DNA of 64,000 nt from Pseudopedobacter sp044361595 (GTDB lineage Bacteria; Bacteroidota; Bacteroidia; Sphingobacteriales; Sphingobacteriaceae), in the NCBI GenBank assembly GCA_044361595.1, contig JBIKIN010000002.1, positions 124,001 to 188,000 of the forward strand, written 5' to 3'. This document shows positions 9,063-17,569 of this stretch, in pieces. A model generated the notes under the pieces. The model searched no databases and was not told the origin of the DNA. It saw only the letters and a program-made list of their open reading frames with translations. Numbering within the stretch: the stretch's first letter is position 1; each line of letters starts with the position of its first letter. Both the position numbers and the translations under genes were made by a program.

Positions 9063-9105
9063 AGGAAGCTTTCTTTAGCAAAACTAAAGAAGGCTTCCTT
9101 TTTTA
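9063..9105. terminator. Bidirectional rho-independent terminator overlapping the 3' end of the MFS gene
   Basis: Arms AGGAAGC-t-TTCTTTAG (9063-9078) and CTAAAGAA-g-GCTTCCT (9084-9099) flank an AAAA-type loop and are followed by T6 on the plus strand. The MFS gene on the minus strand ends inside it: its TAG is 9084-9086, and its last codons are read from the hairpin arm and T-run. Confidence 0.85.
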
Positions 9106-10265
9106 TCTTTTTTTGTATGATTAAATAGGTATATAATTCCTATGACGTTAGCTAAAGAAATAGCGTAAAAAACATAGGGTGTTCTTAAAATGATATCTTT
9201 TACAAACCAACCCGAAAAGAAAGCCCCAATACCAATTCCCGCTTCTAGTGCGATATACATTGTGGCGACAGATACCCCTCTTTTATCGGCATCACTTAAA
9301 TCTATAGTCCAAGCGGATATAGCAGGCGATAACATACCCGTGGCAATACCGTAAATGACTGCCCCACTAATAAATCCTGCCATGGTTTGCCACAATCCAA
9401 GCCATAATAAAGCGATACTAAGTATAACCAAAGAAATTTTTAAGATAGGTTTTCTTCCATAAGTATCTGATATTTTACCAGCAAAAAACCTCACCATTAA
9501 AGAGGAGATGGTAAATATCATAAAGAAAACCCCTTTATTACTGATACCTATTTTGGTAGTCCAATCGGGTATTACGGTAATAATAGCACCGTAACTGATA
9601 TAGCTAAAAAAAGTAACCCAAAATGCAGGCATGGCTTGTTTATTAATCCATTCGCTTCTTTTCATTTTTAACAAATTGAATTTAAACTTCTGCCTTTGCG
9701 GAAGCGTTTCCTTCATTTTATAGATAATTAATATAGAAGCCAAGGCAAACATAGATGAAGTATAAAATAAGGTATTGATAGAAAAATGTCTTGTAATTTC
9801 ACTACCTATAGCCGGACCAATAGCCATTCCTGTGCTAAAGAATAAACCATGAACCCCCATGGCCTCGCCCCATTTACCTGCAGGTACAGTATCGGCAACA
9901 AATGCCGATGTGGCTGTGGGCTTAAAACCTGTGGAAAAGCCATGGACTAACCTTAAAAATAAAAACCCCGATATGCTAGTAAGAATTGGGTATAAGAAAC
10001 CACAAACAAAACAAACTATTGAGCCAATAGCCATAATAGGAACTCTCCCTATTTTATCGGTCAGTTTACCACTAAATGGCCTAGAAATACCGGCAGTAAT
10101 GGTAAATAAAGCTATAATTAAACCTTTATATTGTGCGCCACCTAAACTTGTTAAATAGGCAGGCAACTCGGGTATAAGCATATTAAAACTTGCCGAAAAA
10201 AGAAACGAGCTAAAACAAACCAATAAAAAAGAAAGATTATAAATACTGTTTTGCTCTTGTGACAT
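9084..10265 (-). CDS. Major facilitator superfamily transporter
   Basis: The 393-residue protein has about 12 hydrophobic helices and the MFS loop 2-3 motif (GKLTDKIGRVPIM, about 65-77), with a second copy in the C-terminal half (GKISDTYGRKPIL). This pattern fits the drug:H+ antiporter or sugar-efflux type. The substrate cannot be told from sequence. It is convergent with the beta-barrel gene, and the two share the terminator at 9063-9105. The last residues (KKDKKGSLL) are encoded by the terminator itself. The next gene upstream on the same strand is 51 bases away. Confidence 0.85.
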   Translation of the reverse strand: MSQEQNSIYNLSFLLVCFSSFLFSASFNMLIPELPAYLTSLGGAQYKGLIIALFTITAGISRPFSGKLTDKIGRVPIMAIGSIVCFVCGFLYPILTSISGFLFLRLVHGFSTGFKPTATSAFVADTVPAGKWGEAMGVHGLFFSTGMAIGPAIGSEITRHFSINTLFYTSSMFALASILIIYKMKETLPQRQKFKFNLLKMKRSEWINKQAMPAFWVTFFSYISYGAIITVIPDWTTKIGISNKGVFFMIFTISSLMVRFFAGKISDTYGRKPILKISLVILSIALLWLGLWQTMAGFISGAVIYGIATGMLSPAISAWTIDLSDADKRGVSVATMYIALEAGIGIGAFFSGWFVKDIILRTPYVFYAISLANVIGIIYLFNHTKKDKKGSLL

Positions 10266-10316
10266 GGACGGAAATTAGCTAAAGAATTAAATCTTGAAAT
10301 ATAAATTACTCAAGAA

Positions 10317-10733
10317 TTAAACATCTTGTTTTGGGGACTTTAGTAAAAAGAAACTTTGTTGAGCTTGATAGCAATAATATACCCTAAGCATTTCTGCAAA
10401 GATGATAAGTGCTAAAACAAATTTATCTATTCCCTCTAATGTTAGATAGTGGCTTAAAACAGAAATAAATCCTACAGAAAAAATTAGAAAAATTAACCTA
10501 GGTAGTAATTGAATATAATAAATAATTACCCCTGCTTTTTTAAGAAACATTAAAAAACTAGCACTAAACAATAAACTAAGCCAAAGTATAATAAATAAAA
10601 ACCTTGAAAAAATTTCTATTAATGTAAAAGTATCTCCTTCAAAAAAAGAAGCAATTTGCACTATTGCTTGAGGAAAAACAATAATAAAGGATATCAAATC
10701 TAATAGGCCAAAAGACCTTAAAAGCCATTTCAT
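10317..10733 (-). CDS. Four-helix integral membrane protein, unknown function
   Basis: The 138-residue protein is almost entirely hydrophobic, with helices at about 12-30, 42-65, 70-95 and 98-118, and a charged C-terminus (LLKSPKQDV). No conserved domain is recognised. It lies between an MFS gene (51 bases downstream) and a TonB-domain gene (14 bases upstream), all on the minus strand, so the three may be one transcript. No function is proposed. Confidence 0.65.
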   Translation of the reverse strand: MKWLLRSFGLLDLISFIIVFPQAIVQIASFFEGDTFTLIEIFSRFLFIILWLSLLFSASFLMFLKKAGVIIYYIQLLPRLIFLIFSVGFISVLSHYLTLEGIDKFVLALIIFAEMLRVYYCYQAQQSFFLLKSPKQDV

Positions 10734-10747
10734 GCTGCGAATATAAA

Positions 10748-11410
10748 CTATTTACAAGTTTCGGCAATCATTTTATCTGCAGCGTTAGAGCCTATATATT
10801 TCACAAAGTAGAGTGTTTCGCAAGCACCTATTTGGTCGCCTTGTCTTAATTTTTGTTTGGCCTCTCTTAGTTTGGTATTTATAAAGTTATCATCAAAACC
10901 TAACTCAGCTTTAATTTGTAAAATTTCTGCCTCGTTTTGTTCATTTACCTTCCCTTTTTCTTTATTCTGATAGTAATTGATGACCACATTTTGTAAAGCT
11001 ACATTGGCTTTGTAATTTGCAATGGCTAGGTTAATTTGTTCTTTAGAAATATCATTACAACCATAGTTTTTTAAAGAAAATTTAATGGGGATAATTAATT
11101 TATTATTCAAATTAAAACCTACAGGCACTTCCCATTTCCCACTTGTTAATCTTATAATCCTGATAGCTTCTTGGTCTAAATCTACTCCAGTGCCTTTTAC
11201 TACTTTGGCATTAGAAACTTCTCCTACGCTATTAACATTAAAAGAAACGTTTACCACACCTTCTAGGCAATTGTTTTTGGCATAATTTGGATAAATCATT
11301 TTGTTTTGAATAAAATAATCTAATTCGCTATTTCCTCCTTTAAAAGACGGTTGATCTTGAGAAAAAGACACTTGCAGCACTATTAAGACTATTTTTAGGA
11401 CACCTTTCAT
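10748..11410 (-). CDS. Secreted protein with TonB C-terminal-like domain
   Basis: A 220-residue protein with an N-terminal signal sequence (about 1-17) followed directly by a TonB_C-type domain (about 22-120): YPNYAKNNCLEGVVNVSF and the later VVKGTGVDLDQEAIRI are characteristic. After it comes a charged helical tail of about 90 residues containing three Cys. It lacks the long proline-rich spacer of classic TonB, so energy transduction to outer-membrane receptors is uncertain. Related Bacteroidota proteins with periplasmic TonB_C domains have unknown roles. The gene lies between the four-helix membrane protein and the dnaA terminator. Confidence 0.75.
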   Translation of the reverse strand: MKGVLKIVLIVLQVSFSQDQPSFKGGNSELDYFIQNKMIYPNYAKNNCLEGVVNVSFNVNSVGEVSNAKVVKGTGVDLDQEAIRIIRLTSGKWEVPVGFNLNNKLIIPIKFSLKNYGCNDISKEQINLAIANYKANVALQNVVINYYQNKEKGKVNEQNEAEILQIKAELGFDDNFINTKLREAKQKLRQGDQIGACETLYFVKYIGSNAADKMIAETCK

Positions 11411-11462
11411 GTGTAATTATATTATGCTAGTAATAACGTAATGATAAACGGGATGTTTTAAA

Positions 11463-11497
11463 CAAAAAAATCCTGCTAGTAAAACTAGCAGGATTTT
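11463..11497 (-). terminator. Rho-independent terminator of dnaA
   Basis: A perfect 14-base stem (AAAATCCTGCTAGT, 11467-11480, and its complement, 11484-11497) with a 3-base loop is followed, on the minus strand, by a T-run. It lies 20 bases past the dnaA stop. Confidence 0.9.
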
Positions 11498-11517
11498 AAA
11501 TGTTAATTAAAAATGAT

Positions 11518-12945
11518 TTAACTCATTTTTAATTTTTTCTGAATATCATGAACGTAAGCTTTAAATTTCTTATCGGTATCAATCAAATCTTCTACGGTTT
11601 GACAAGCATAAATTACCGTAGAGTGATCTCTACCTCCAAAAAATGCACCTATAGATTTTAACGATGTTTTGGTATGACTTTTTGCTAAATACATAGAAAT
11701 TTGGCGAGCTTGTACAATCTCTCTCTTCCTAGTTTTAGATTTTACCATCTCTACTGGTACTTCAAAATATTCGCAAACTAACTTTTGGATATACTCCATA
11801 GAAATTTCTTTGCTGGTGTTCTTGATGAAGTTCTTCAGCATTTGTTTTGCTAATGCTAAATCTATTTCCTTTTTGTTTAAGGTAGATTGTGCCAATAAAG
11901 AAACCATTGCACCTTCTAATTCTCTAACATTGTTGTCTATATTGTTAGCCACATATTCTATTACATCATTTGGCAATTCTATACCGTCTTGGTACATTTT
12001 CTTTTTTAAAATGGCCATACGAGTTTCCATATCTGGAACAGATAAATCTGCCGATAAGCCCCACTTAAATCTAGATAATAAACGCTCTTCTAAACCAGCT
12101 AAATCTTTTGGTGGTTTGTCTGATGTTAGTATTAATTGTTTACCTGATTGATGTAGATGATTGAAAATATGGAAGAAAATATCTTGAGTTTTATCTTTAC
12201 CAGCAAAATTATGCACATCATCCATAATGATGATATCCATTGCTTGATAGAAGTTTACGAAATCGTTTATGGTATTATTTTTTAAAGAGTCTACAAATTG
12301 TTGACAAAACTTCTCGCAAGAAACATAAATAACCAATTTATCGGGCATGGTTTTTTTAACCTCATTTCCAATAGCTTGTGCTAAATGTGTTTTACCTAAA
12401 CCTACACCCCCATAAATCATTAATGGATTAAATGATGTTCCCCCAGGTTTCCCGCCAACAGCGTAACCAGCCGAACGAGCCAAACGATTACAATCTCCTT
12501 CAATAAAATTCTCGAAAGTATAATTAGGATTTAATTGTGGATCTACCTGTAATTTCTTTAATCCAGGAATGACAAACGGATTTTTAATGTCTTTATTTAA
12601 AGCTATTGGCATTGGAATAGATTGCGTCTTTCCCTCTGCTCCGTTTCCACTTGATGGTATATTTGTAGTGTAAGGTTTTTGCGATGATGATTTTTCTACT
12701 ACGATGTTATATTCTAGTCTACCTGCATCACCAAGTTGTTTCTTAATTGTTTTTCTTAGAAGACCAACGTAATGCTCCTCTAACCATTCATAAAAGAACA
12801 AACTAGGTACTTGAATAGTTAAAATACTCTCCTCTAATCTTAAAGGAATGATTGGCTCAAACCAAGTTTTAAAACTTTGAGTCGGAATGTTATCCTTTAT
12901 AATTTGAAGACAGCTAGCCCATACACTGGTACAAGTTTTTTCCAT
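11518..12945 (-). CDS. dnaA: Chromosomal replication initiator protein DnaA
   Basis: The 475-residue protein has all four DnaA domains: N-terminal DnaB/DiaA-interacting domain (about 1-85), a linker (about 86-135), an AAA+ domain with Walker A GGVGLGKTH (about 179-187) and Walker B IIIMDDVHN (about 238-246), and the C-terminal DNA-binding domain with the signature GGRDHSTVIYA (about 436-446). It binds DnaA boxes and opens oriC. No cluster of TTATCCACA-like boxes was found in the 98 bases upstream, so the origin is not evidently here. The gene is monocistronic: own terminator at 11463-11497, and a different gene 98 bases upstream. Confidence 0.98.
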   Translation of the reverse strand: MEKTCTSVWASCLQIIKDNIPTQSFKTWFEPIIPLRLEESILTIQVPSLFFYEWLEEHYVGLLRKTIKKQLGDAGRLEYNIVVEKSSSQKPYTTNIPSSGNGAEGKTQSIPMPIALNKDIKNPFVIPGLKKLQVDPQLNPNYTFENFIEGDCNRLARSAGYAVGGKPGGTSFNPLMIYGGVGLGKTHLAQAIGNEVKKTMPDKLVIYVSCEKFCQQFVDSLKNNTINDFVNFYQAMDIIIMDDVHNFAGKDKTQDIFFHIFNHLHQSGKQLILTSDKPPKDLAGLEERLLSRFKWGLSADLSVPDMETRMAILKKKMYQDGIELPNDVIEYVANNIDNNVRELEGAMVSLLAQSTLNKKEIDLALAKQMLKNFIKNTSKEISMEYIQKLVCEYFEVPVEMVKSKTRKREIVQARQISMYLAKSHTKTSLKSIGAFFGGRDHSTVIYACQTVEDLIDTDKKFKAYVHDIQKKLKMS

Positions 12946-13043
12946 GTTAATTTTCTAATATACTAATTTTAAATGCGATAGGAATATGGCGGGGGTGCCT
13001 TTTTCCGAGCATCGAAGATTGAAAAAAAAATTGGCTTTTTAAA

Positions 13044-13991
13044 CTAAAATTTAAAATTTTTATCAATTACCTCTATAGCAGAAGAATAAGATGTTTTTTT
13101 ACTATTGTTTGCAGAAAAAACGTAATCAATTCGGCCTAAATTTATTCCAGCAAAACCAACTTGGTTTACTAAAGTCTCTTTTCCACCTTTATTTTTAATA
13201 CTATCTGGCACATTTAAGAAAGTATGGGTATGTCCACCAATAATTAAATCGGTAAAATAGGTGTTTTGAGCTAAAACTATATCAGAAACTTTATTTTCTC
13301 GGTATTTATAACCTAAATGTGAAAGGCAAATTACCAAATCGCATTTTTGATCAAGCTTTAAAAATTTCTCTAATGCTAATGCTTTTTCAATAGGATCTAA
13401 GTATTTAGTGTTACCATATTGCTGTGGATTAACCAATCCTGTAAGCTCAATACCTAATCCATAAACACCAATTTTTACTCCTCCTTTTTTAAATATTTGA
13501 TACTCTTTAGATTTACCTGCCATCGGGGTATCAGAAAAATCATAATTGGCATTTAAGATAGGGAAATTAGCATGCGGTAATTGTTTCACAAAACCTTCTA
13601 TACCGTTATCAAAGTCATGATTGCCCATAATGCCTGCATCATAACCCATCATACTCATCATTTTAATTTCCAATTCGCCACCATAAAAATTAAAATACGG
13701 AGTACCTTGAAAAATATCTCCTGCATCTAACAGCAAAACATTTTTCTCTTCACTTCTTATTTGATTAATAATTGCTGCCCTAGATGCTACTCCACCCTTA
13801 CCTGCATTTCTAGAGCCATCCATAGGAAAAGGATCTATCCTGCTGTGTACGTCGTTAGTATGTAAAATGGTTATTTTAGTAAGCTCATCACTGGCAAATA
13901 CAGGGTTAGATTTTAATCCCAGTGCCAATAAAGCCGAAGCGCCTAAAGAAGTTCTTAAAAATCCTCTTCTATTTAATTTTGATTCTTCCAT
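13044..13991 (-). CDS. Tat-exported metallophosphoesterase, catalytic half of a 5'-nucleotidase
   Basis: This 315-residue protein starts with a twin-arginine signal (NRRGFLRT at 7-14, then a hydrophobic stretch ending near VFA). The calcineurin-type metal-binding motifs follow in order: LHTNDVHSR (about 43), DAGDIFQGTP (about 94), MGNHDFDNG (about 123) and GGHTHTF (about 252). It matches the N-terminal catalytic domain of UshA/5'-nucleotidase and lacks the C-terminal substrate-binding domain. That domain is encoded by the gene at 13969-14709, whose end overlaps this start by 23 bases, so translation is probably coupled. Expected substrates are nucleotides or UDP-sugars in the periplasm. Confidence 0.88.
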   Translation of the reverse strand: MEESKLNRRGFLRTSLGASALLALGLKSNPVFASDELTKITILHTNDVHSRIDPFPMDGSRNAGKGGVASRAAIINQIRSEEKNVLLLDAGDIFQGTPYFNFYGGELEIKMMSMMGYDAGIMGNHDFDNGIEGFVKQLPHANFPILNANYDFSDTPMAGKSKEYQIFKKGGVKIGVYGLGIELTGLVNPQQYGNTKYLDPIEKALALEKFLKLDQKCDLVICLSHLGYKYRENKVSDIVLAQNTYFTDLIIGGHTHTFLNVPDSIKNKGGKETLVNQVGFAGINLGRIDYVFSANNSKKTSYSSAIEVIDKNFKF

Positions 13992-14709
13992 CGTTAACTG
14001 GGTTTAATTTTTCGCCTTTTTTATTTAAATCTGTTAAGTAATCTAGCAAAGCATCTCTTAGTTTATAGGTATAATCTTTACGCTCTATATTTTTTGTAAA
14101 TACGGCACCGCCATCGCCTCCATTAGCCATATAATCTGAAGTTAAAACAATGTATTCTTTGTTACTATTAAATGGCTCACCGTTAATGGTAATATCAACA
14201 GCCTTTTTATTAGCAATGGTAAATCTTGCTCCAGATATGGGGTCGCCTCCACCTGCAGCAATAAAATCAAAGAATTTTTGCATATCTAGGCCAGAAAATT
14301 TAACAGTTACAAATGCGTTTTCAAAAGGCATTAACTCAAAAATTTTATACAAGTAAATATTCCCCTCAGGTAAAGGATTGCGTAAACCACCAGAATTTGT
14401 ATATGCCAAATCAAAATTAATATTTTGCTTTTTGGCGCTATAATACATGGCATCGGCAAAGAAGTTTCCGAGCGGAGATTCTGGCGATCCTTTGGCTATT
14501 TCTTTGGAAGAAACAGCAACTACATTATTCATCACAGAATCTAATTGCTTTTTATATGGTCTATAAAAAGACAACATACTAGAATCTTGTTTGATACTCT
14601 CTGAAATAGGAATAAGTTTCTTCTCAGTATTTACAATTTGTAGTTTTGGACTACATGACCCCAAAATTGATAAGGAAATTACTCCTAGTAAAAGTCTAAT
14701 ATTTTGCAT
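13969..14709 (-). CDS. 5'-nucleotidase C-terminal-domain lipoprotein
   Basis: The 246-residue protein has a lipoprotein signal (ILGSC at about 15-19) and then the 5_nucleotid_C domain: NFFADAMYYSA (about 83), AYTNSGGLRNPLPEG (about 103) and LTSDYMANGGDGG (about 190). This is the substrate-binding half of UshA-type nucleotidases, here encoded upstream of, and overlapping, the catalytic half. Because one half is a Sec lipoprotein and the other carries a Tat signal, the parts are exported separately and presumably associate in the periplasm. Splitting is found in other Bacteroidota. Whether the halves form one enzyme is inference. Confidence 0.88.
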   Translation of the reverse strand: MQNIRLLLGVISLSILGSCSPKLQIVNTEKKLIPISESIKQDSSMLSFYRPYKKQLDSVMNNVVAVSSKEIAKGSPESPLGNFFADAMYYSAKKQNINFDLAYTNSGGLRNPLPEGNIYLYKIFELMPFENAFVTVKFSGLDMQKFFDFIAAGGGDPISGARFTIANKKAVDITINGEPFNSNKEYIVLTSDYMANGGDGGAVFTKNIERKDYTYKLRDALLDYLTDLNKKGEKLNPVNDGRIKIK

Positions 14710-14733
14710 GTATACTATTTTAAAATTTATTTA

Positions 14734-14866
14734 GGCGTTAACCTCCTGCGGTCGGTTCGGGCTTTACACTATAGTTTTTTTGTCTTATCCTTCGACTCCA
14801 CTCAGGATGACAAAAAAAGCTGCCGTTTCTCCGAAGGAGTCCTTTGGACAATCCCTAACGCAAAAC
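14734..14866 (-). repeat. Intergenic palindromic repeat element, copy A (with nested insert)
   Basis: Read on the minus strand, the element runs from TTTTGCGTTA to GGTTAACGCC and contains GGCAGCTTTTTTTG and CAAAAAAACTATA, all shared with copy B at 17570-17663. Between the two T/A-rich arms copy A carries the nested motif with GAGTGGAGTCGAAGGAT (14782-14811 on the plus strand), a sequence seen widely as a dispersed repeat in several bacterial phyla. The arm closing the loop is TTTTTTTGTC/GACAAAAAAA here and TTTTTTTGCC/GGCAAAAAAA in copy B, a compensatory change. The rest of 14710-14958 holds no gene. Confidence 0.7.
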
Positions 14867-14958
14867 CGATAACATCATTGAATTTATAAAACCCAGCTTT
14901 GTGTCCTTTGTGTATTATCTCCGTATACCCTTTAGTTAATATTTTGTCAACACGAAAA

Positions 14959-16506
14959 TTAATACTCGCCAAAAACTTCTCTTAACACGTCTGCAATCTC
15001 GCCCAAAGTTGCGTATTCTTCTACCGCAACTAAAATAAAAGGCATTAAATTATCATTACCTTTTGCTGCATTTTTTAAGTTTGATAAAGCTAAATCTACC
15101 TTTTGGTTATCTCTAGTTCCTTTTAACTTCTCTAATTTTAAACTTTGCTCAATTCTTATGCTATCGTCAACTCTAAAAACATCTGGGTTTACAGTTTCAT
15201 TAGTAGTAAATTTATTTACACCAACAATAATTTGCTCGCCACTTTCAACCGCTTTTTGATAATCGTAGGCGGCGTTTGCAATTTCATTTTGCATATATCC
15301 CTCTTCAATAGCATCAACAGAGCCTCCTAATTCATCAATTTTATCTAAATATTTTTGTGCTTCGGCTTCTAATTCATCAGTTAAAGACTCCACAAAATAA
15401 GAACCTGCTAATGGATCTACCGTTTGTGTTACACCACTTTCGTAAGCTATTAACTGCTGAGTTCTTAATGCAATAGCTGCAGCCTCTTCGGTAGGTAAAG
15501 AAAGTGCCTCGTCATAACCATTAGTATGTAAAGATTGTGTACCTCCCAAAACTGCAGCCATAGCTTGGTTAGTAACACGTACAATATTGTTAATAGGTTG
15601 TTGCGCAGTTAAAGTAGAGCCTCCTGTTTGCGTGTGAAATCTTAATTGCTGAGCTTTATCTTCTGTAGCGCCAAGTTCTTTAGTGATTTTTGCCCACATT
15701 CTTCTGGCTGCTCTAAATTTAGCTATCTCTTCAAAAAAGTTATTGTGGCAATTGAAGAAAAAAGACAATCTTTTAGCAAAAACATTAATATCTAATCCTT
15801 TTGTTAAGGCTGCTTGTAAATACGCTTTACCATTGGCCAAAGTAAATGCTAACTCTTGTACTGCTGTAGAACCTGCTTCGCGGATATGGTAACCAGAAAT
15901 AGAAATGGTATTCCATTTGGGCACTTCTTTGCTGCAATATTCAAAAATATCTGTAATTAAACGCATAGATGCTTTGGGAGGATAAATGTAAGTTCCCCTA
16001 GCAACGTATTCTTTTAAAATGTCGTTTTGAATGGTTCCTGATATCTTTTTAATATCTGCACCTTGCTTCTTTGCTAAAGCTATGTACATAGCTAAAAGTG
16101 TAGAAGCTGTAGCATTAATAGTCATAGAAGTGGTAATTTTCTCTAAGGCTATCCCATCAAAAAGTTCTTCCATATCTTGTAAAGAGTCTATGGCTACTCC
16201 TACTTTTCCAACTTCGCCATCAGCCATATCATGGTTGCTATCATAACCAATTTGTGTAGGTAAATCAAACGCTACAGATAAACCTGTTGTACCCTGATTT
16301 AATAGGTAATGATATCTTTTATTAGATTCTTTAGCGGTAGAAAATCCAGCGTATTGACGCATAGTCCATAATCTACCTCTATACATGTCCTTTTGTATCC
16401 CTCTTGTAAATGGAAATTGAGCAGGTAACTCTTCTATAGGCTTACAAAAAGTATAAACCTCTTTAATCTCTATTTTTGATGTAGTTTCAAACTTTTTATC
16501 CGACAT
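14959..16506 (-). CDS. Methylmalonyl-CoA mutase, catalytic subunit without cobalamin-binding domain
   Basis: The 515-residue protein spans the TIM-barrel substrate domain of acyl-CoA mutases and ends where the B12-binding domain would begin. The residues that distinguish methylmalonyl-CoA mutase are kept: Tyr in TMRQYAGFSTA (the Tyr89 position of the Propionibacterium enzyme; isobutyryl-CoA mutase has Phe) and Arg in KEYVARGTYIYPP (the Arg207 position). The reaction interconverts methylmalonyl-CoA and succinyl-CoA, normally for propionate metabolism. No B12-domain (MutB-C or McmA2-like) gene adjoins it, so the partner must lie elsewhere. The gene 9 bases upstream encodes a conserved membrane protein. 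Confidence 0.88.
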   Translation of the reverse strand: MSDKKFETTSKIEIKEVYTFCKPIEELPAQFPFTRGIQKDMYRGRLWTMRQYAGFSTAKESNKRYHYLLNQGTTGLSVAFDLPTQIGYDSNHDMADGEVGKVGVAIDSLQDMEELFDGIALEKITTSMTINATASTLLAMYIALAKKQGADIKKISGTIQNDILKEYVARGTYIYPPKASMRLITDIFEYCSKEVPKWNTISISGYHIREAGSTAVQELAFTLANGKAYLQAALTKGLDINVFAKRLSFFFNCHNNFFEEIAKFRAARRMWAKITKELGATEDKAQQLRFHTQTGGSTLTAQQPINNIVRVTNQAMAAVLGGTQSLHTNGYDEALSLPTEEAAAIALRTQQLIAYESGVTQTVDPLAGSYFVESLTDELEAEAQKYLDKIDELGGSVDAIEEGYMQNEIANAAYDYQKAVESGEQIIVGVNKFTTNETVNPDVFRVDDSIRIEQSLKLEKLKGTRDNQKVDLALSNLKNAAKGNDNLMPFILVAVEEYATLGEIADVLREVFGEY

Positions 16507-16515
16507 TTTTAATTT

Positions 16516-17043
16516 TTAAAATTCCTGAATATCGTTTTTCAATACCATTAAAGCCAAATCATAAGGGTTATCTTGTAGTTCCTCTAGTTTAGAAAAAATA
16601 ACTTTGCTTAACTCTACAGCTGTAGCGTCTGGATGTATGTTACTCGTCGCATGATTTACCATTCCAATAGTATCATCCTTCACTCTTTTAATAATATCCC
16701 ATGCGTTTTTACTGATATATAACTGTTGAGAAATATTATGTTGATACTCTGCTTTAACCTCTGATAAGATAGATTTTTGAATTTCTTTTGCGCTCATTCC
16801 CGAGCTATGTAACCTTAGAATTAAATTGGTAGGATTAATACGCTCTACAAATAAAATCATACGTTCATAAGCTTGTAATTTTAATGGCAACATATCCTTT
16901 GCTACCAACGTTTTATACTCTAATTCTTTTAAATTATAATAAGTATCAAAATGACTTTTTAGTAAAAAATAGGCAGCAATAAAGACCAATAAGCCCGATA
17001 AGGTGTATTTTAAAACATCAAAGAAAAAAACTGTAATATCCAT
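16516..17043 (-). CDS. Membrane-anchored protein of unknown function (DUF7935-like)
   Basis: The 175-residue protein has a single N-terminal transmembrane helix (about 8-28) and a helical cytoplasmic part with the recognisable stretches LPLKLQAYERMILFVERI (about 52-69) and ISKNAWDIIKRVKDD (about 109-123). I recognise it as a Bacteroidota-specific family found next to methylmalonyl-CoA mutase genes; its role is unknown. It ends 9 bases before the mutase gene on the same strand, so the two are very probably one operon. A link to mutase assembly or localisation would be speculation. Confidence 0.72.
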   Translation of the reverse strand: MDITVFFFDVLKYTLSGLLVFIAAYFLLKSHFDTYYNLKELEYKTLVAKDMLPLKLQAYERMILFVERINPTNLILRLHSSGMSAKEIQKSILSEVKAEYQHNISQQLYISKNAWDIIKRVKDDTIGMVNHATSNIHPDATAVELSKVIFSKLEELQDNPYDLALMVLKNDIQEF

Positions 17044-17107
17044 TTTTATAATTTGTAAACGATTGGTAAAATAAGGTTTTTAAAAAACAAAAATCTACAT
17101 TTTACCT

Positions 17108-17115
17108 TATATTTG
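17108..17115 (+). promoter_or_regulatory. Candidate -7 box of the Fe-S carrier gene
   Basis: TATATTTG fits the Bacteroidota -7 consensus TAnnTTTG and lies 20 bases before the ATG. No TTG is found 19 bases further upstream, so support is partial. Confidence 0.45.
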
Positions 17116-17135
17116 TATAATTAATTATTCAATTT

Positions 17136-17483
17136 ATGAGTACAGCAGTAGAAACCGCACCAGTAAGTTTAACAGAAGGTGCAGTAAAAGAAGTAAAAAA
17201 ATTAATGGATCAACAAGAGTTGGGTCCCGATTTTGGATTACGTTTAGGTGTAGAAGGTGGGGGTTGTTCTGGTATGAATTACGTTTTAGGCTTTGATCAA
17301 ATTAAAGAAGGCGATAGTGAATACGATATTGAAGGTATAAGAGTATTTATGCATAAAGCCCATGGTCTTTATTTAGCTGGTATGCAAGTAGATTTTCAAC
17401 AAGGTTTAAATGCAAGAGGTTTTGTTTTTAACAATCCAAATGCGGCGAGTACTTGCGGTTGTGGAACCAGTTTTTCTGTTTAG
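17136..17483 (+). CDS. A-type iron-sulfur carrier (IscA/SufA/ErpA family)
   Basis: The 115-residue HesB/IscA protein carries the three cluster-ligating cysteines at C44 (GGGCSGMNY) and C107/C109 (STCGCGTSF). A-type carriers bind a Fe-S cluster and pass it to apoproteins in the cytoplasm. The length and the C-terminal CGCG motif are canonical. The gene stands alone between divergent and convergent neighbours: a candidate promoter lies at 17108 and a strong terminator at 17528-17562. No other suf or isc gene is present in the window. IscA, SufA and ErpA cannot be told apart from this protein alone. Confidence 0.93.
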   Translation: MSTAVETAPVSLTEGAVKEVKKLMDQQELGPDFGLRLGVEGGGCSGMNYVLGFDQIKEGDSEYDIEGIRVFMHKAHGLYLAGMQVDFQQGLNARGFVFNNPNAASTCGCGTSFSV

Positions 17484-17527
17484 AGTTTTTTAGTTTTAGA
17501 ATACCCGAAGGAATATCGGGATGTAAA

Positions 17528-17562
17528 CCCCAATAGTTTTTAATTATTGGGGTTTTATTTTT
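17528..17562 (+). terminator. Rho-independent terminator of the A-type carrier gene
   Basis: CCCCAATA (17528-17535) pairs with TATTGGGG (17545-17552), followed by TTTTATTTTT. A smaller hairpin, CCCGA/TCGGG, lies just before it at 17504-17520. Confidence 0.88.
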
Positions 17563-17569
17563 ATGCAGT

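Noticed and set aside
11411..13043. Possible origin of replication near dnaA
   Set aside because: I looked for clustered TTATCCACA-like DnaA boxes and AT-rich repeats in the flanks and found none; only the dnaA terminator and ordinary gaps are there.
14704..14889. Plus-strand frame of 61 residues in the intergenic repeat
   Set aside because: It is read through palindromic repeat copy A and has no start context or family.
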